Notes: generated from the sequence alone by a model not told the origin. 64,000 bases of DNA from Candidatus Poribacteria bacterium (GCA_022827625.1 JAJEIE010000019.1:369181-433180), one strand, 5' to 3'; positions 9,694-18,709 are shown, counted from the stretch's first letter. Numbers and translations: made by a program.

Positions 9694-10200
9694 TTATGAT
9701 GCGTTTTCGAGATCAGTATCTTTATACCGTTCACATATCACTTCGATGAGATTGGTTGTCGATTTACCGGGAACGTTCAAACCGACGATCACCTTACCAC
9801 CGTGTGCTTCGACGACTTCTCTTTCAACCAGCTCCTCCAGTTTGTAATCGCCACCTTTGACGTGGATATTCGGTTTGAGTTCGGCAAGTAGATTGATGGG
9901 TGTTAATTCTGGAAAGATAACGACGTAACTGACGCACGCCAATCCAGCGAGCATCTCCGCGCGTTCCGATTCAGGAACCAGTGGACGATTTTCACCTTTC
10001 AGCTCCCGCACCGAGCTATCACTATTAACTGCGACGACGAGCAGATCCCCAAGTTGGCGCGCTGCTTGCAGGTATCGGAGATGCCCTAAGTGCAGGACAT
10101 CAAAACAACCGTTCGTTGTAACAACGACAGTCCCATCTGCTTTCGCTTCTTGGAGGATAGATGCGAGTTGACTGCGGTCATGGATTTTTTGGCTTGACAT
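9694..10200 (-). CDS. rfaE2: D-glycero-beta-D-manno-heptose 1-phosphate adenylyltransferase (stand-alone)
   Basis: A 168-residue cytidylyltransferase-fold protein matching the C-terminal half of HldE. It transfers AMP from ATP to heptose 1-phosphate, making the ADP-heptose precursor of lipopolysaccharide core. The nucleotide motif TTNGCFDVLHLGHLRYLQ (about residues 28-45) holds the HxGH signature (HLGH), and RPLVPESERAEMLAGL follows at about 75-90, as in the family. The kinase half (HldE N-terminus) is absent here and must be encoded elsewhere. It is upstream of the GH88 gene on the same strand. No clear ribosome site is seen before the ATG. The same fold also includes glycerol-3-phosphate cytidylyltransferases, but the length and motifs favour RfaE2. 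Confidence 0.85.
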   Translation of the reverse strand: MSSQKIHDRSQLASILQEAKADGTVVVTTNGCFDVLHLGHLRYLQAARQLGDLLVVAVNSDSSVRELKGENRPLVPESERAEMLAGLACVSYVVIFPELTPINLLAELKPNIHVKGGDYKLEELVEREVVEAHGGKVIVGLNVPGKSTTNLIEVICERYKDTDLENAS

Positions 10201-10392
10201 ATTTTTAGTTTTTCAAGTTGGGTGTTGCGTCTGTTGTTTGCAACGGTCTAAAATTGGCAGAAAACTTACTTCAGGTTACGAAAAGTCTATTAACGATTAG
10301 AATACTGCAAGGACAACGGACGCAGCAGCTCAGATTTAATCGTTAAAAAGATAGTTTAGCACGCTTCCGACCCTTTGGCAAGTTTTTCCGTA

Positions 10393-10421
10393 TTGCACGA
10401 TTGCCGACTTTTTGCTATAAT
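10393..10421 (+). promoter_or_regulatory. sigma70-type promoter for the EF-Tu-like gene
   Basis: TTGCAC (10393-10398) and TATAAT (10416-10421) are separated by 17 bp, close to the consensus -35/-10 pair. The start codon at 10469 lies about 45 bp downstream and is preceded by AGGAG. Confidence 0.65.
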
Positions 10422-10468
10422 GACACAGGTTGCGTAGGCGAAACATTATTTGCGTTAGGAGAGCAGAG

Positions 10469-11623
10469 ATGACAGAGAAGAAAAAATATACACATAATAG
10501 GCTACCTATTTGCACGCTCGGCGCAGATGGACACGGGAAGACGACGTTGACGGCGGCAATGGCGAAAGTCATCGCGAGAATCGGGGCGATTCACACAGAA
10601 GGAGACAGCGTTTTTGAGGCACAGTCCCTGACGCATCATCCCATTCGAGAAGGCGTTGGTATCACCTACCGTGCGATTGCCTATGAAACCAGCGGCAAAT
10701 TTTATACGCAAATCGACTGCGAGATGTCCTCAGATATTGTTAAGATGTTGATCAGCGGTTCACCGAGAATTCAGGGGGCGATTTGGGTAGTGAATGCTGT
10801 TGAGGGCGTTACATCGGACTCCGAGGCACATCTCCAACTCGCCTCTCGGCTTCATCTCCCAACAGTGCTGCCCTTCCTTAATACAATCGGTATTTCTGAG
10901 GACGATGAACTCTTAGACATCTGCAAACAAGAGATGCACGAACTCTTAAATGCGTATGGAGAAAGGACAACACCCATAATCGTCGGTGACGCTCGCAAGG
11001 CGTTGGACTACAGAGGGAATCAGATTACCTCTTCCCAATGGCAACCGATTGTGGATTTGATTGTTACTATGAACAGCACAATGCCTGCACCCGTGAATAC
11101 CGAACGCTTACCGCTCATTATGCCAATTTATGAGATTACTGAGGCGGCGAAAGAGAGCGTGTCCGTGCGTGGTGAAATTATACAGGGACAACTCGCTGTC
11201 GGACAGGCAGTAGATATTGTCGGTAAGGGGGATAGGATCAAGACACGGGTTGTCGGTATAAAAGCGCGTGAAGTGTCTGTCGAATCTGAACCCGATTGGC
11301 TGTCTGTAGGACAAGTACTTTGCACACCCAAGACTCTCAAATCACATACCGAATTTACAGCACTCATCTATCTGTTGACGTTTGAAGAGAGCGGCACACA
11401 TATTCCGCTCATTGAAAATGATAGACCGGATATCTGCCTGTGGGGTGTTGATATGCCTGCACATCTACACCTTCCCCCCGACCTTTCCCTTGTTACATCG
11501 GGGACTTATGCCCAGGTCAGTCTTGTGCTTGACCTTCCGTTGGTAATGGAGATCGGCACTCGGTTTGAGGTAAAGAAGATGGGAACCCGGATCGGGTTTG
11601 GTGTTGTGACAAGCGTCGCGTAG
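10469..11623 (+). CDS. EF-Tu-like protein with degenerate GTPase motifs
   Basis: A 384-residue protein with the layout of elongation factor Tu: GTPase domain (1-205) followed by two beta-barrel domains (210-384). G1 survives in altered form (GADGHGKTT, G18-T26, for GHVDHGKTT). G2 keeps a REGVGIT stretch near 60-66. The G3 box DCPGH is DCEMS (83-87), which loses the catalytic His, and the G4 NKxD box is NTIG (138-141). GTP hydrolysis and guanine specificity are therefore doubtful. A complete EF-Tu is about 394 residues, so this is a full-length paralogue and not a fragment. The start at 10469 is chosen because AGGAG lies 7 nt upstream; an upstream in-frame ATG at 10430 lies just after the -10 box. 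Its role is unknown. Confidence 0.75.
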   Translation: MTEKKKYTHNRLPICTLGADGHGKTTLTAAMAKVIARIGAIHTEGDSVFEAQSLTHHPIREGVGITYRAIAYETSGKFYTQIDCEMSSDIVKMLISGSPRIQGAIWVVNAVEGVTSDSEAHLQLASRLHLPTVLPFLNTIGISEDDELLDICKQEMHELLNAYGERTTPIIVGDARKALDYRGNQITSSQWQPIVDLIVTMNSTMPAPVNTERLPLIMPIYEITEAAKESVSVRGEIIQGQLAVGQAVDIVGKGDRIKTRVVGIKAREVSVESEPDWLSVGQVLCTPKTLKSHTEFTALIYLLTFEESGTHIPLIENDRPDICLWGVDMPAHLHLPPDLSLVTSGTYAQVSLVLDLPLVMEIGTRFEVKKMGTRIGFGVVTSVA

Positions 11624-11653
11624 TTTCTTTTCTGCCGGTTTATGTGGCAGGTT

Positions 11654-12907
11654 TCAGTCCATTTTTCGCTGATCAGTGAACCGCTTTGACTTCAGCTCAT
11701 ATCTCGGTAGGGTTCCGAGTGGCACCGATTTTACATCGGCGCGCAAACCTAAAGCATCTCGGATAGCCGTTGTTACGGCGGTGACAGTGTCGGTAGGGTT
11801 TGGATTTGTAGACTCAACCTGAATTTCGAGTTCATCGAACGTCTCTGTGCTGTAGGCACGGACAGTGAATTCCTGAACCTCTGGCAGCTTGAGGATAATG
11901 TTTTCGATCGTGGCAGGATACACATTCAGACCGCGAATGATGAGTGCATCATCAAGTCTGCCAGTAACGCCACCATCAAGAATACGGCTCTCTCTCCCAC
12001 ATTCACAAGGTCCTGATTTGAGTTTAACATAGTCGCCTGTCCGATAACGAATGACCGGCATACCGATGCGTCCTAAATTGGTGATGACTAATTCACCAGC
12101 GTCTGCCGGACGACCGGTTTCTGGATCAAGCACTTCACAAATAAATTCATTTTCGTTGAGATGGATACCTGCCTGGGGTTTACACATAACACCCCACGCA
12201 CCGACCTCCGTTGCGCCAGCGTGATCGTACGCACGCGCACCCCAAGCGTTTTCGATCCTTTTTTTCGTCGCAGGTAGACTGGCGCCGGGTTCACCCGCAT
12301 GGATGGTCACTCGGACGGAAGATTCTTCGCTGAGATTAACACCCTCTTGTGCTGCGACTTCGGCGAGCCGCAATGCGTAAGTCGGTGTGCAGATGAGCAC
12401 CGTTACCCCGTTACTGAGAATAGCGCGGATGCGCTGCTCAGAGGTAAAACCACCATTTGCAATTGTAAGCGCGCCGAGTTGTTGCGCACCGTGGTAGGCA
12501 CTCCAGAAACCGATAAAGGGACCAAACGAAAAAGCAGGCATGAGGCGATCAGCCGATGTCACACCTGCAGCCTCGTAAATTTCTCGCCAGCATTTACCCC
12601 ACCAGTCCCACGATTCTGCTGTATCTAACCATCGTAAAGGTGATCCGGTTGTGCCTGATGTCCGATGCAAACAGGTGTATTGATCCAGTGGGAAAGTTAG
12701 GTTTGTGCCATAAGGCGGGTGTGACACCTGATCCGTGCTGAGTTCTGCTTTTGTTGTGAAGGGTAACTGCCGGTAATCATTCAGTGTTTGTACGTCGTTT
12801 GGATGTGTAATCCCAGCATTAGTAAGTTTTTGTTGATAGAAGGCGTTTGTCTCTAACACCAAGGTAAGCATCTCGCGCAGGCGGTGTAATTGTGTATGTG
12901 TATCCAT
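11654..12907 (-). CDS. phenylacetate-CoA ligase-like adenylate-forming enzyme
   Basis: A 417-residue ANL-superfamily enzyme of the PaaK type, which activates a carboxylic acid as acyl-AMP and transfers it to CoA. The P-loop-like motif HRTSGTTGSPLRW is near residues 85-97, HAGATEVGAWG (the A5-type motif) near 235, and the hinge RYRTGDYVKL near 292. It is complete, with the small C-terminal lid (about 330-417). The substrate is an aromatic or short acid that cannot be specified. It is 60 bp downstream of the DUF433/DUF5615 pair on the same strand, and convergent with the EF-Tu-like gene over a 30-bp gap. No clear ribosome-binding site precedes the ATG. A shorter relative is at 25368-26441. Confidence 0.85.
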   Translation of the reverse strand: MDTHTQLHRLREMLTLVLETNAFYQQKLTNAGITHPNDVQTLNDYRQLPFTTKAELSTDQVSHPPYGTNLTFPLDQYTCLHRTSGTTGSPLRWLDTAESWDWWGKCWREIYEAAGVTSADRLMPAFSFGPFIGFWSAYHGAQQLGALTIANGGFTSEQRIRAILSNGVTVLICTPTYALRLAEVAAQEGVNLSEESSVRVTIHAGEPGASLPATKKRIENAWGARAYDHAGATEVGAWGVMCKPQAGIHLNENEFICEVLDPETGRPADAGELVITNLGRIGMPVIRYRTGDYVKLKSGPCECGRESRILDGGVTGRLDDALIIRGLNVYPATIENIILKLPEVQEFTVRAYSTETFDELEIQVESTNPNPTDTVTAVTTAIRDALGLRADVKSVPLGTLPRYELKSKRFTDQRKMD

Positions 12908-12967
12908 AGTCTTAAGTTTAGTTAGTGGAGATGGTGAAGATTAGAAATAGTTGAGGCGTTGCGTTGC

Positions 12968-13321
12968 TTACGGACCTCGGCGAATTCTAACCCTTCCGGG
13001 TGAGATAACACTAAAGGCTTCCAGTAATTCATTCTCGTAATTTGCAAAGACTGCTGAGACACTGGTTAATTTTGCTTGTGGAGACAAACCGGATAGACGA
13101 ATAAGCACTACACCCATGTGCACGAGTCCTTGGCGAAAAACGAGTTCACCAAAGTCTTTATCTTCTGTGAGCAATAGAGCTCGGTTTTGATTGGCTTGAT
13201 GCAGCACGGTTTCGTCGTCAATACTCGGAGCAAATTCGGCGATGTATAGTACATTATGACCGTTTTGTCGAAGTTCAGTCACAATTGATTTGTCAACGCT
13301 TTCGTCCGCAAGTAGGTTCAT
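12968..13321 (-). CDS. DUF5615 PIN-like toxin-type protein
   Basis: A 117-residue protein of the DUF5615 family, small PIN-fold proteins that are the presumed ribonuclease toxin of a type II toxin-antitoxin pair. The N-terminal acidic motif LLADESVD (D6, E7) and the LLTEDKDFGELVF motif (about residues 50-62) carry the PIN-type acidic residues. Its ATG overlaps the stop of the DUF433 gene in an ATGA, the usual coupling for such pairs. The fold and pairing are established for the families; nuclease activity of this copy is inferred. Confidence 0.82.
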   Translation of the reverse strand: MNLLADESVDKSIVTELRQNGHNVLYIAEFAPSIDDETVLHQANQNRALLLTEDKDFGELVFRQGLVHMGVVLIRLSGLSPQAKLTSVSAVFANYENELLEAFSVISPGRVRIRRGP

Positions 13322-13554
13322 TGTCTTCTTTCAACGATTGGATAAACAACATCAGCACGGAGTGCTTGAGATGCGAAGTGGAACGCTGCGAGTACACTTT
13401 CCTCAGTTAAGCGTGGGTACGCTTCGAGTAATTGTTCAATCGTCTCACCGGCTGCGAACTTCTCTAAGATTAATTCGACTGTAATACGGGTGCCTGCAAT
13501 AACAGGTTTCCCCATCATAATTGATGGATCGGATGCAATTAGTTTGGTGTCCAT
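13318..13554 (-). CDS. DUF433 antitoxin-type protein
   Basis: A 78-residue winged-helix protein of the DUF433 family, which pairs with DUF5615 and is the presumed antitoxin and autorepressor. The diagnostic text is PVIAGTRITVELILEKFAAGETIEQLLEAYPRLT, running from about residue 17. I start it at 13554 (MDTKL), where AGGAAG lies about 8 nt upstream, and not at the longer in-frame start at 13638, whose extra residues overlap the end of the radical SAM gene and do not fit the family. It overlaps the toxin gene by 4 nt. Confidence 0.82.
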   Translation of the reverse strand: MDTKLIASDPSIMMGKPVIAGTRITVELILEKFAAGETIEQLLEAYPRLTEESVLAAFHFASQALRADVVYPIVERRQ

Positions 13555-13603
13555 ATTTTTCTTCCTTTCAAAACGGAAAGATATGTCTTTTAAACGGTTA
13601 CCC

Positions 13604-14944
13604 TTAGGTGTATCGTGTGTTCTGGTATTCCGGAGCATAGAAGGCTGGAAGGAGGCTATCGACCTGAAGCAACCCGCGTTGGGTCAATTGAATCTCGTCT
13701 AACTCGGCGTTGACGTGCAGCATGCCGTCGTTCTGCAGTTTATCGTATGCTTCGGCGTAGAGTGTGAGGATATCAGCATTGAACTTCATTTTGAAATAGG
13801 ACGGTCTGATCCTTCCGAGTTTCAGTTGCAAAATCATCTCTCGCGTTAACCGTTCCGCTTCCGTAGGCTTCAGGGCGCGATAGACGGGGAATCTATCTTC
13901 TTCAAGGTGGCCGAGGTAATCTCCCCATGAGGGTGCGTTTTGAAAGTGAACGCCACTGAGATGCGAAAAAGAGGCGACCCCCGTACCTATCATATCACTG
14001 CCTTGCCACACTGCATCGCGATAGACAAACTGGCACGGTTTATCCTTCTTCACGACTGTGTACGCACTGGATTGTGTGTAACCGGCTCCCGCAAATTGTT
14101 CAAAGGCATATTGGTGCCATTCGCGTTTGAGTTTCCAATCCGCGACGGGCAGCGTGTCTCCACCGAGGATGTCTTTAGAATAGACCGTGTTGAACGGCAG
14201 CTCCAACTGATAAACAGTGACGCTATCTGGCTCAAGTTCAATCGTTTTATTGACGGTTTCGCGCCAACTTTCCCACGTCTCGCCGATCATACCTGAGATG
14301 AGATCGATGTTGACTTGGTCAAATGCCAAAGTCTTTATCCACGGCACAATGCGATAGACCTCTTTGGAGAGATGCGCCCTACCGTTTTCGGCGAGGATCT
14401 CGTCGTTCAGATTTTCAACACCAAGGCTCAAGCGGGTTACCCCAATCCCTTTGATAGCCTCTACTTTCTTCTCTGTCAAGGTGCCCGGTTCGCATTCAAA
14501 CGCCACTTCTTCAGCAGCGTCCCACGGTATTGCTCGTTTTACGCGGTCAACGAGAGCTGTGAGGTGTTTGACGCTAATATAGGAAGGCGTGCCACCACCG
14601 AAATAGACGAATCTCAACGGTCTATCTGCAATAGCGGGTTGTTTGCTGTAGAGTTCGATCTCTTTCGCAAGCGCGTTCAGGTATGTGTCAATTTCCGAAC
14701 TGTTTTTATCGGTATAGACTCGGAAATAGCAGAATTTGCACCGTTTACGGCAGAAGGGAATGTGAAGGTAAAGCCCAAGCGTTGCATCGGGTCGCGGCTG
14801 TTCACCGAGCCTTCGCGCCACTTCTGGGACGTCTGATTCGCTCCAAGTGGAATACGGCGGGTAGTTTGAGACGAAAACACTTCCGACGGTCGTCTGTTTT
14901 GAATCTATTCCTGCTGTTGCTGGTTCCGGTTTTGTTTCAGGCAT
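13604..14944 (-). CDS. HemN/HemW-like radical SAM enzyme
   Basis: A 446-residue radical SAM protein of the coproporphyrinogen-III-oxidase-like family. The [4Fe-4S] motif is LYLHIPFCRKRCKFCYF (about residues 58-74; Cys at C-RKR-C-KF-C), followed by the SAM-binding FGGGTPSY (about 115-122) and the SLGVENLNDEIL stretch near 174. The C-terminal region matches the HemN winged-helix domain. It may act in haem synthesis or haem delivery (HemW type), but HemN-like proteins have several jobs. AAGGAG sits 9 nt upstream of the ATG. It heads a leftward run into the DUF433/DUF5615 pair and the CoA-ligase-like gene, though nothing links their functions. Confidence 0.82.
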   Translation of the reverse strand: MPETKPEPATAGIDSKQTTVGSVFVSNYPPYSTWSESDVPEVARRLGEQPRPDATLGLYLHIPFCRKRCKFCYFRVYTDKNSSEIDTYLNALAKEIELYSKQPAIADRPLRFVYFGGGTPSYISVKHLTALVDRVKRAIPWDAAEEVAFECEPGTLTEKKVEAIKGIGVTRLSLGVENLNDEILAENGRAHLSKEVYRIVPWIKTLAFDQVNIDLISGMIGETWESWRETVNKTIELEPDSVTVYQLELPFNTVYSKDILGGDTLPVADWKLKREWHQYAFEQFAGAGYTQSSAYTVVKKDKPCQFVYRDAVWQGSDMIGTGVASFSHLSGVHFQNAPSWGDYLGHLEEDRFPVYRALKPTEAERLTREMILQLKLGRIRPSYFKMKFNADILTLYAEAYDKLQNDGMLHVNAELDEIQLTQRGLLQVDSLLPAFYAPEYQNTRYT

Positions 14945-15085
14945 AATTGATGCTCCTTTGCCTTAAATATACTTTGATGTCTTCCCAATTCCGCGTATCG
15001 GCTGAAAAATTGCCCCTTGATGAATCTATCCTTGAAAACTGATTATATTCTCAAAACGAAAGCAATGTCGTTTGAACCCACAAGT

Positions 15086-15134
15086 GCTTCTGCATCAAAA
15101 ACACTTTGCAGAAGCCCCGTCCTTTAGGGCGGGG
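15086..15134. repeat. double-hairpin element, possible IS200/IS605 end remnant
   Basis: GCTTCTGC (15086-15093) and GCAGAAGC (15108-15115) form one stem. It abuts a second hairpin, CCCCGTCC-TTTA-GGGCGGGG (15115-15134). The second hairpin resembles structures often found at right ends of IS200/IS605-family elements, but no tnpA or tnpB is present. It lies just past the stop of the leftward PQQ gene and may also act in 3'-end formation. Confidence 0.35.
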
Positions 15135-15138
15135 TCTA

Positions 15139-16293
15139 TCACTCAAAACAGTAGAGAATCCCGTCTTCGCTTCCAATGTAAATCTTGCCATCGGTAACGC
15201 TTGGTGAAGCGACAATTGAAGAACCCGTTGCGAATTCCCACACCGATGCTCCTGTAGATATATCTAAAGCGATGAATGTGCCGCGGGTCGTCCCAAGAAA
15301 GACGCGTTTGCCGACGACAACAGCCGATGACTCAATCCGGGATTTGGCTGTATAGGTCCATAACGATTCGCCTGTCTCAGGCGAAAGCGCATGCACCATT
15401 TTATCCCGTCCGCCGATGATGACCATGTCTTCAGTAAGGGCAGCTGAGGCGAAAAACGGAAATCTCCGTTTCGGGTGGCGATACCGCCAGGCAATCTCTC
15501 CAGTATCTAAGTTGACTGCAAGTATTTCAGAACCGTATGTACCACAGTAGATACGATTTTGCGAAATTGCAGGGCTTGCCCCCACATACGCGCCGAGGTC
15601 CACTTGTTGCACCTGTGTGCCGTCGTTAATGTTGAGAACGCGAAGGTAGCTATCGCATCCAGTGACAATAGCGAAATTCTGCGCACTGGCGGACTTATCT
15701 GCAGGCTGGGTCCAGATCCCAGGTGTGCCGTGGACATAACCCTCGGTCTCAAATTTCCAGATAAGTTCCCCGTTTTCTCGGTTGAGGCAGTAGAGGAGTC
15801 CATCGTACGAGCCGAATAACACGCGATCTCCGGAAAAATTGGCTGATGATATGATTTCACCTTCCGTCCTAAACTGCCATTTCGTTTCTTGGGTACTAAT
15901 ATCTATCGCATGGAAGATACCTTCGCCATCCCCGAGGTAGATGACACCGTCATGGATGGATGGAGATGCTTTAATAGTGCCGGTTGCTTGGTACGTCCAT
16001 CTTTTTTCACCCGTTTGCGCGTCAATCGCATAAAGCAAGCCGTCTAACGCTCCAACGTACACAGTGCCATCAACGACTGTAGCGGTTGACTCGATCATGT
16101 CTCCTGCCTGAAAAGTCCAAAGCAGTTGCGGATTTTCGGAAAGTTCAGTGTGGGTAACACCCGTAAGCTGCGGATTCCCGCGAAAAGTCGCCCAATCGGC
16201 AAAAGTTGCGTGTCCAATGAAGATTAGTAGAAATAGGACATTTTTTAGCGTGAATTTCCATACGGAACGATTTATGCTAATAGGCTGCTTCAT
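15139..16293 (-). CDS. secreted PQQ-type beta-propeller protein
   Basis: A 384-residue exported protein. The N-terminus (residues 1-32, basic then FTLKNVLFLLIFIGHATFA) is a signal peptide. The remainder is a run of PQQ/pyrrolo-quinoline-type blades (repeats such as TVYVGALDGLLYAIDAQTGEKRWTYQ and IYIGSEDGILYCFE). No catalytic residues of a quinoprotein dehydrogenase are evident, so it is better read as a structural or binding propeller (compare BamB-like proteins). Its start overlaps the end of the iron-ADH gene by 17 nt, so the two are likely co-transcribed. Two larger relatives are at 26438-27892 and 28970-30289. Confidence 0.88.
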   Translation of the reverse strand: MKQPISINRSVWKFTLKNVLFLLIFIGHATFADWATFRGNPQLTGVTHTELSENPQLLWTFQAGDMIESTATVVDGTVYVGALDGLLYAIDAQTGEKRWTYQATGTIKASPSIHDGVIYLGDGEGIFHAIDISTQETKWQFRTEGEIISSANFSGDRVLFGSYDGLLYCLNRENGELIWKFETEGYVHGTPGIWTQPADKSASAQNFAIVTGCDSYLRVLNINDGTQVQQVDLGAYVGASPAISQNRIYCGTYGSEILAVNLDTGEIAWRYRHPKRRFPFFASAALTEDMVIIGGRDKMVHALSPETGESLWTYTAKSRIESSAVVVGKRVFLGTTRGTFIALDISTGASVWEFATGSSIVASPSVTDGKIYIGSEDGILYCFE

Positions 16294-17398
16294 AGAGTTT
16301 GGTAAAATCTTGTATGTTCAGGGGACGCGGATTGAATTGCGCTGTCCACTGTCCTGATGCTTCTTTTGATAGTATAGGTATGTCTATTGTTTCTATAGTA
16401 TGTTTGACACTGCATGCCCGTAGTGTGTTCGGCAGATTACCAATTTCTTTTAATTCAACAATCCTGTCCGCTAAATCTCCACCAGAATGTAGTTGACGGT
16501 AAGATTCTTCCGCAAGCGTGCTGTTGAATCGGATAACATGTGGTAGCATCAGCGCGACAGCAACACCGTGAGTGATACCGTATCTCGCAGTTAACGGATT
16601 GGCACATGCATGCGCAGCACCTAACATCGAATTTTCGATTGCGAGTCCAGCAAGGTAGGCACCGAATAACATATTGCTTCGCGCTGTAGGGTCCTTTGGT
16701 TCGAGGGCTGCTTCAAAGTTCGCGTTTAATAACCGCCACGCGTGTTGTGCGAACATCTGGGACATCGGATTCCGTCTGGTTGAGACGAAGCTTTCGATCG
16801 CGTGCGCGATGGCATCTATACCCGTTATTGCCGCGACCGATCTCGGCAGCGTTTCAGTAAGCGTAGCGTCCAGAATCACTGTTCCGAACTTCGCTTTTCT
16901 GTCGCCACATGCCATCTTGACATGCGTTTCTGCTTGTGCAATGAGGGCAAAAGATTGCGCCTCGCTGCCCGTACCGATAGTTGTCGGAATGCCAATAGAC
17001 GGAAGCATCGGTTGTGTTGCTTTATTAATGCCCCAGTAATCCTCCATTTTGCCGCCGTTTGTCAGCAGAAAGTTTACCCCTTTGGCACAGTCCATTGAAC
17101 TGCCGCCCCCGAGTCCGATGATGAGGTCTATCGGTGCCTCGGTTTTCGCGACCGCAACGGCATTTTCGACATCTTCTGTCGTAGGGTTCGGCGAAACATC
17201 GGCAAAAACGTAAGCAGCGATCTTTTCATTTTGCAATGCCGATACTGCCCTCGCGAGAATACCTGCCTTTTCGATACCACGGTCAGTTGCGATGAAAACG
17301 CGGTTACCTCCAAGATTTCGAGTTAATTCGCCTAATTTCTCAATACTATTTTCGCCAAAGATAACCCGTTGCGTGAGTTCAAAATCAAAAGCTTGCAT
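16277..17398 (-). CDS. iron-containing alcohol dehydrogenase
   Basis: A 373-residue group III (Fe2+-dependent) NAD(P) alcohol dehydrogenase. The cofactor loop GLGGGSSMDCAKG (about residues 95-107) and TTIGTGSEAQSFA (about 137-149) belong to the Rossmann-like domain. Metal ligands are expected in the helical domain in DAIAHAIESFVS (about 195-206) and HGVAVALMLPHVIRFN (about 274-289). Substrates in this family range from short alcohols to glycerol, lactaldehyde and phosphono-compounds. It overlaps the PQQ-propeller gene downstream by 17 nt. The start is the first ATG; only a weak ribosome site is visible. Confidence 0.9.
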   Translation of the reverse strand: MQAFDFELTQRVIFGENSIEKLGELTRNLGGNRVFIATDRGIEKAGILARAVSALQNEKIAAYVFADVSPNPTTEDVENAVAVAKTEAPIDLIIGLGGGSSMDCAKGVNFLLTNGGKMEDYWGINKATQPMLPSIGIPTTIGTGSEAQSFALIAQAETHVKMACGDRKAKFGTVILDATLTETLPRSVAAITGIDAIAHAIESFVSTRRNPMSQMFAQHAWRLLNANFEAALEPKDPTARSNMLFGAYLAGLAIENSMLGAAHACANPLTARYGITHGVAVALMLPHVIRFNSTLAEESYRQLHSGGDLADRIVELKEIGNLPNTLRACSVKHTIETIDIPILSKEASGQWTAQFNPRPLNIQDFTKLYEAAY

Positions 17399-17646
17399 AT
17401 TTGTGCGTTACGGTTGGATCGATTTGTGGATTTTCGCCCGGCATTCTTCCACACTGTTTTTAACATGATACCAGAAGTCGAGGGGCAAAGTCAAGTCAGA
17501 AACGATTTGGTCTCGTTGTGAAGCGTTTGACAACTCTCTGCAATCGTGGTAAAATAATTTGTGTTGTACTTTTCGTTCAAGATAGCTTGATCGGTACTAA
17601 CATTTTATTTTTCCCGTATTATCAGTGGACGTTGGAGATGGAAGAG

Positions 17647-17955
17647 ATGATGTTAACAAGAGAAAAAATCACAAACATTCTTTCCGAAAAATCCGAATAC
17701 CTTGCCAAGGTGTATGGTGTTAAGAAGATTGGCTTGTTTGGTTCTTATGCGAATGGCACCTACACTGAAGCCAGCGATATTGACATCATCGTCGAGTTTG
17801 AAACACCACTCGGTTTCAAGTTCATGGAGTTTGCTGACTATCTTGAGGGGGTTCTTGGAAAACCGGTAGATGTTCTCACTGTTGGCGGGCTTCAAGGGAT
17901 CCGGATTCCACATGTCGCTCAATCCATCAGGGAAAGTATCGTCTATGTCCAATAG
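17647..17955 (+). CDS. mntA: MNT-type nucleotidyltransferase antitoxin
   Basis: A 102-residue minimal nucleotidyltransferase. The catalytic GSx10DxD motif is intact (GSYANGTYTEASDID, about residues 30-44). In MNT/HEPN systems this protein neutralises the HEPN ribonuclease by adding AMP groups to a tyrosine beside its active site. The start is placed at 17647, where GGAG lies 9 nt upstream; longer in-frame starts back to 17518 add a poor-quality N-terminus. It overlaps the HepT-like gene by 11 nt. The pair stands alone on the plus strand between leftward genes. Confidence 0.85.
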   Translation: MMLTREKITNILSEKSEYLAKVYGVKKIGLFGSYANGTYTEASDIDIIVEFETPLGFKFMEFADYLEGVLGKPVDVLTVGGLQGIRIPHVAQSIRESIVYVQ

Positions 17956-18292
17956 ATCAGATAAAGATTTTCTGCTTGATATTCAAGAGGCTACACGTCG
18001 GATAAAGTCCTACACCTATGAGATGACGTACGAAGAATTTCTTTCGGATACACGGACACAGGATGCTGTTATCCGTAATATAGAAATTATTGGCGAGGCA
18101 ACTAAAAAACTATCTGTTGGACTCCGAACTCAGTATCCGGATGTACCTTGGAAAGAGATGAGTGGGACAAGAGATAGGCTCATTCATAACTATTTTGGTG
18201 TGGATATTGAGGTTGTATGGAAAATCTCTATCGCTGAACTGTCTGACCTTGCCTTGCAAATTATGGAAATATTAAGTAGAGACTTTGCTTAA
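17945..18292 (+). CDS. hepT: HEPN-domain (DUF86) RNase toxin
   Basis: A 115-residue helical HEPN/DUF86 protein, the toxin partner of the nucleotidyltransferase just upstream. The RX4HXY ribonuclease motif is present (R76-DRLI-H81-N-Y83), the Tyr being the known AMP-modification site in studied members. The ATG at 17945 lies inside the end of the antitoxin gene, typical for the pair; the upstream in-frame ATG at 17870 would add residues not belonging to the family. Its stop codon abuts the stop of the convergent lipoprotein gene with no gap. Confidence 0.87.
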   Translation: MSNRSDKDFLLDIQEATRRIKSYTYEMTYEEFLSDTRTQDAVIRNIEIIGEATKKLSVGLRTQYPDVPWKEMSGTRDRLIHNYFGVDIEVVWKISIAELSDLALQIMEILSRDFA

Positions 18293-18709
18293 TTAATCTT
18301 CGCTCCCTCCAACTTCAACATGTGCTGTCCAACCCGTAAAGTCTCCCTCTATCTCGATAAACTCAATTTTCCGTGTTTCTCCTGGCACAAGATCTATCGC
18401 ACGCGTCGGACCAAGTTTTACGCCGTTGGATAAGCGAGCTTTAACCCTAACCCGTTTCAATGTTTGGTTGGTTGTGTTCTCCACATGTCCTGTGATGGAT
18501 CGGCTTTGGGGATCGTAAGCCAAAGTCATGCGCGCACCACCTTGGACGTGTCGAACCGGATCTGAACGTTTATTCAGACCGAATTGGCTACTGAAGCCTA
18601 TCCCTTCAAAGTCAATGTAAGGGCGGGGTATGCTTGAACACCCGCTAATCAGAAAACAAACAGACAATCCAATAACAATGAGATAGAGAACCCTAAGTGT
18701 TCGATTCAT
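18293..18709 (-). CDS. small lipoprotein with FxLYD-like domain
   Basis: A 138-residue lipoprotein. The signal peptide ends in the lipobox LISGC (Cys about residue 24). The mature part is beta-rich, with YDPQSRSITGHVENTTNQTLKRVRVKARLSNG, which fits the FxLYD-type domain found on many small bacterial lipoproteins. It is probably anchored in a membrane facing the periplasm; its function is unknown. It starts 16 nt downstream of the dipeptidase stop codon on the same strand and has AAGG before the ATG. It is convergent with the HepT-like gene. Confidence 0.75.
   Translation of the reverse strand: MNRTLRVLYLIVIGLSVCFLISGCSSIPRPYIDFEGIGFSSQFGLNKRSDPVRHVQGGARMTLAYDPQSRSITGHVENTTNQTLKRVRVKARLSNGVKLGPTRAIDLVPGETRKIEFIEIEGDFTGWTAHVEVGGSED

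Noticed and set aside
15086..15134. A complete IS200/IS605 element
   Set aside because: Only hairpins resembling one end are present; no transposase, TnpB or second end was found, so it is listed only as a possible remnant.
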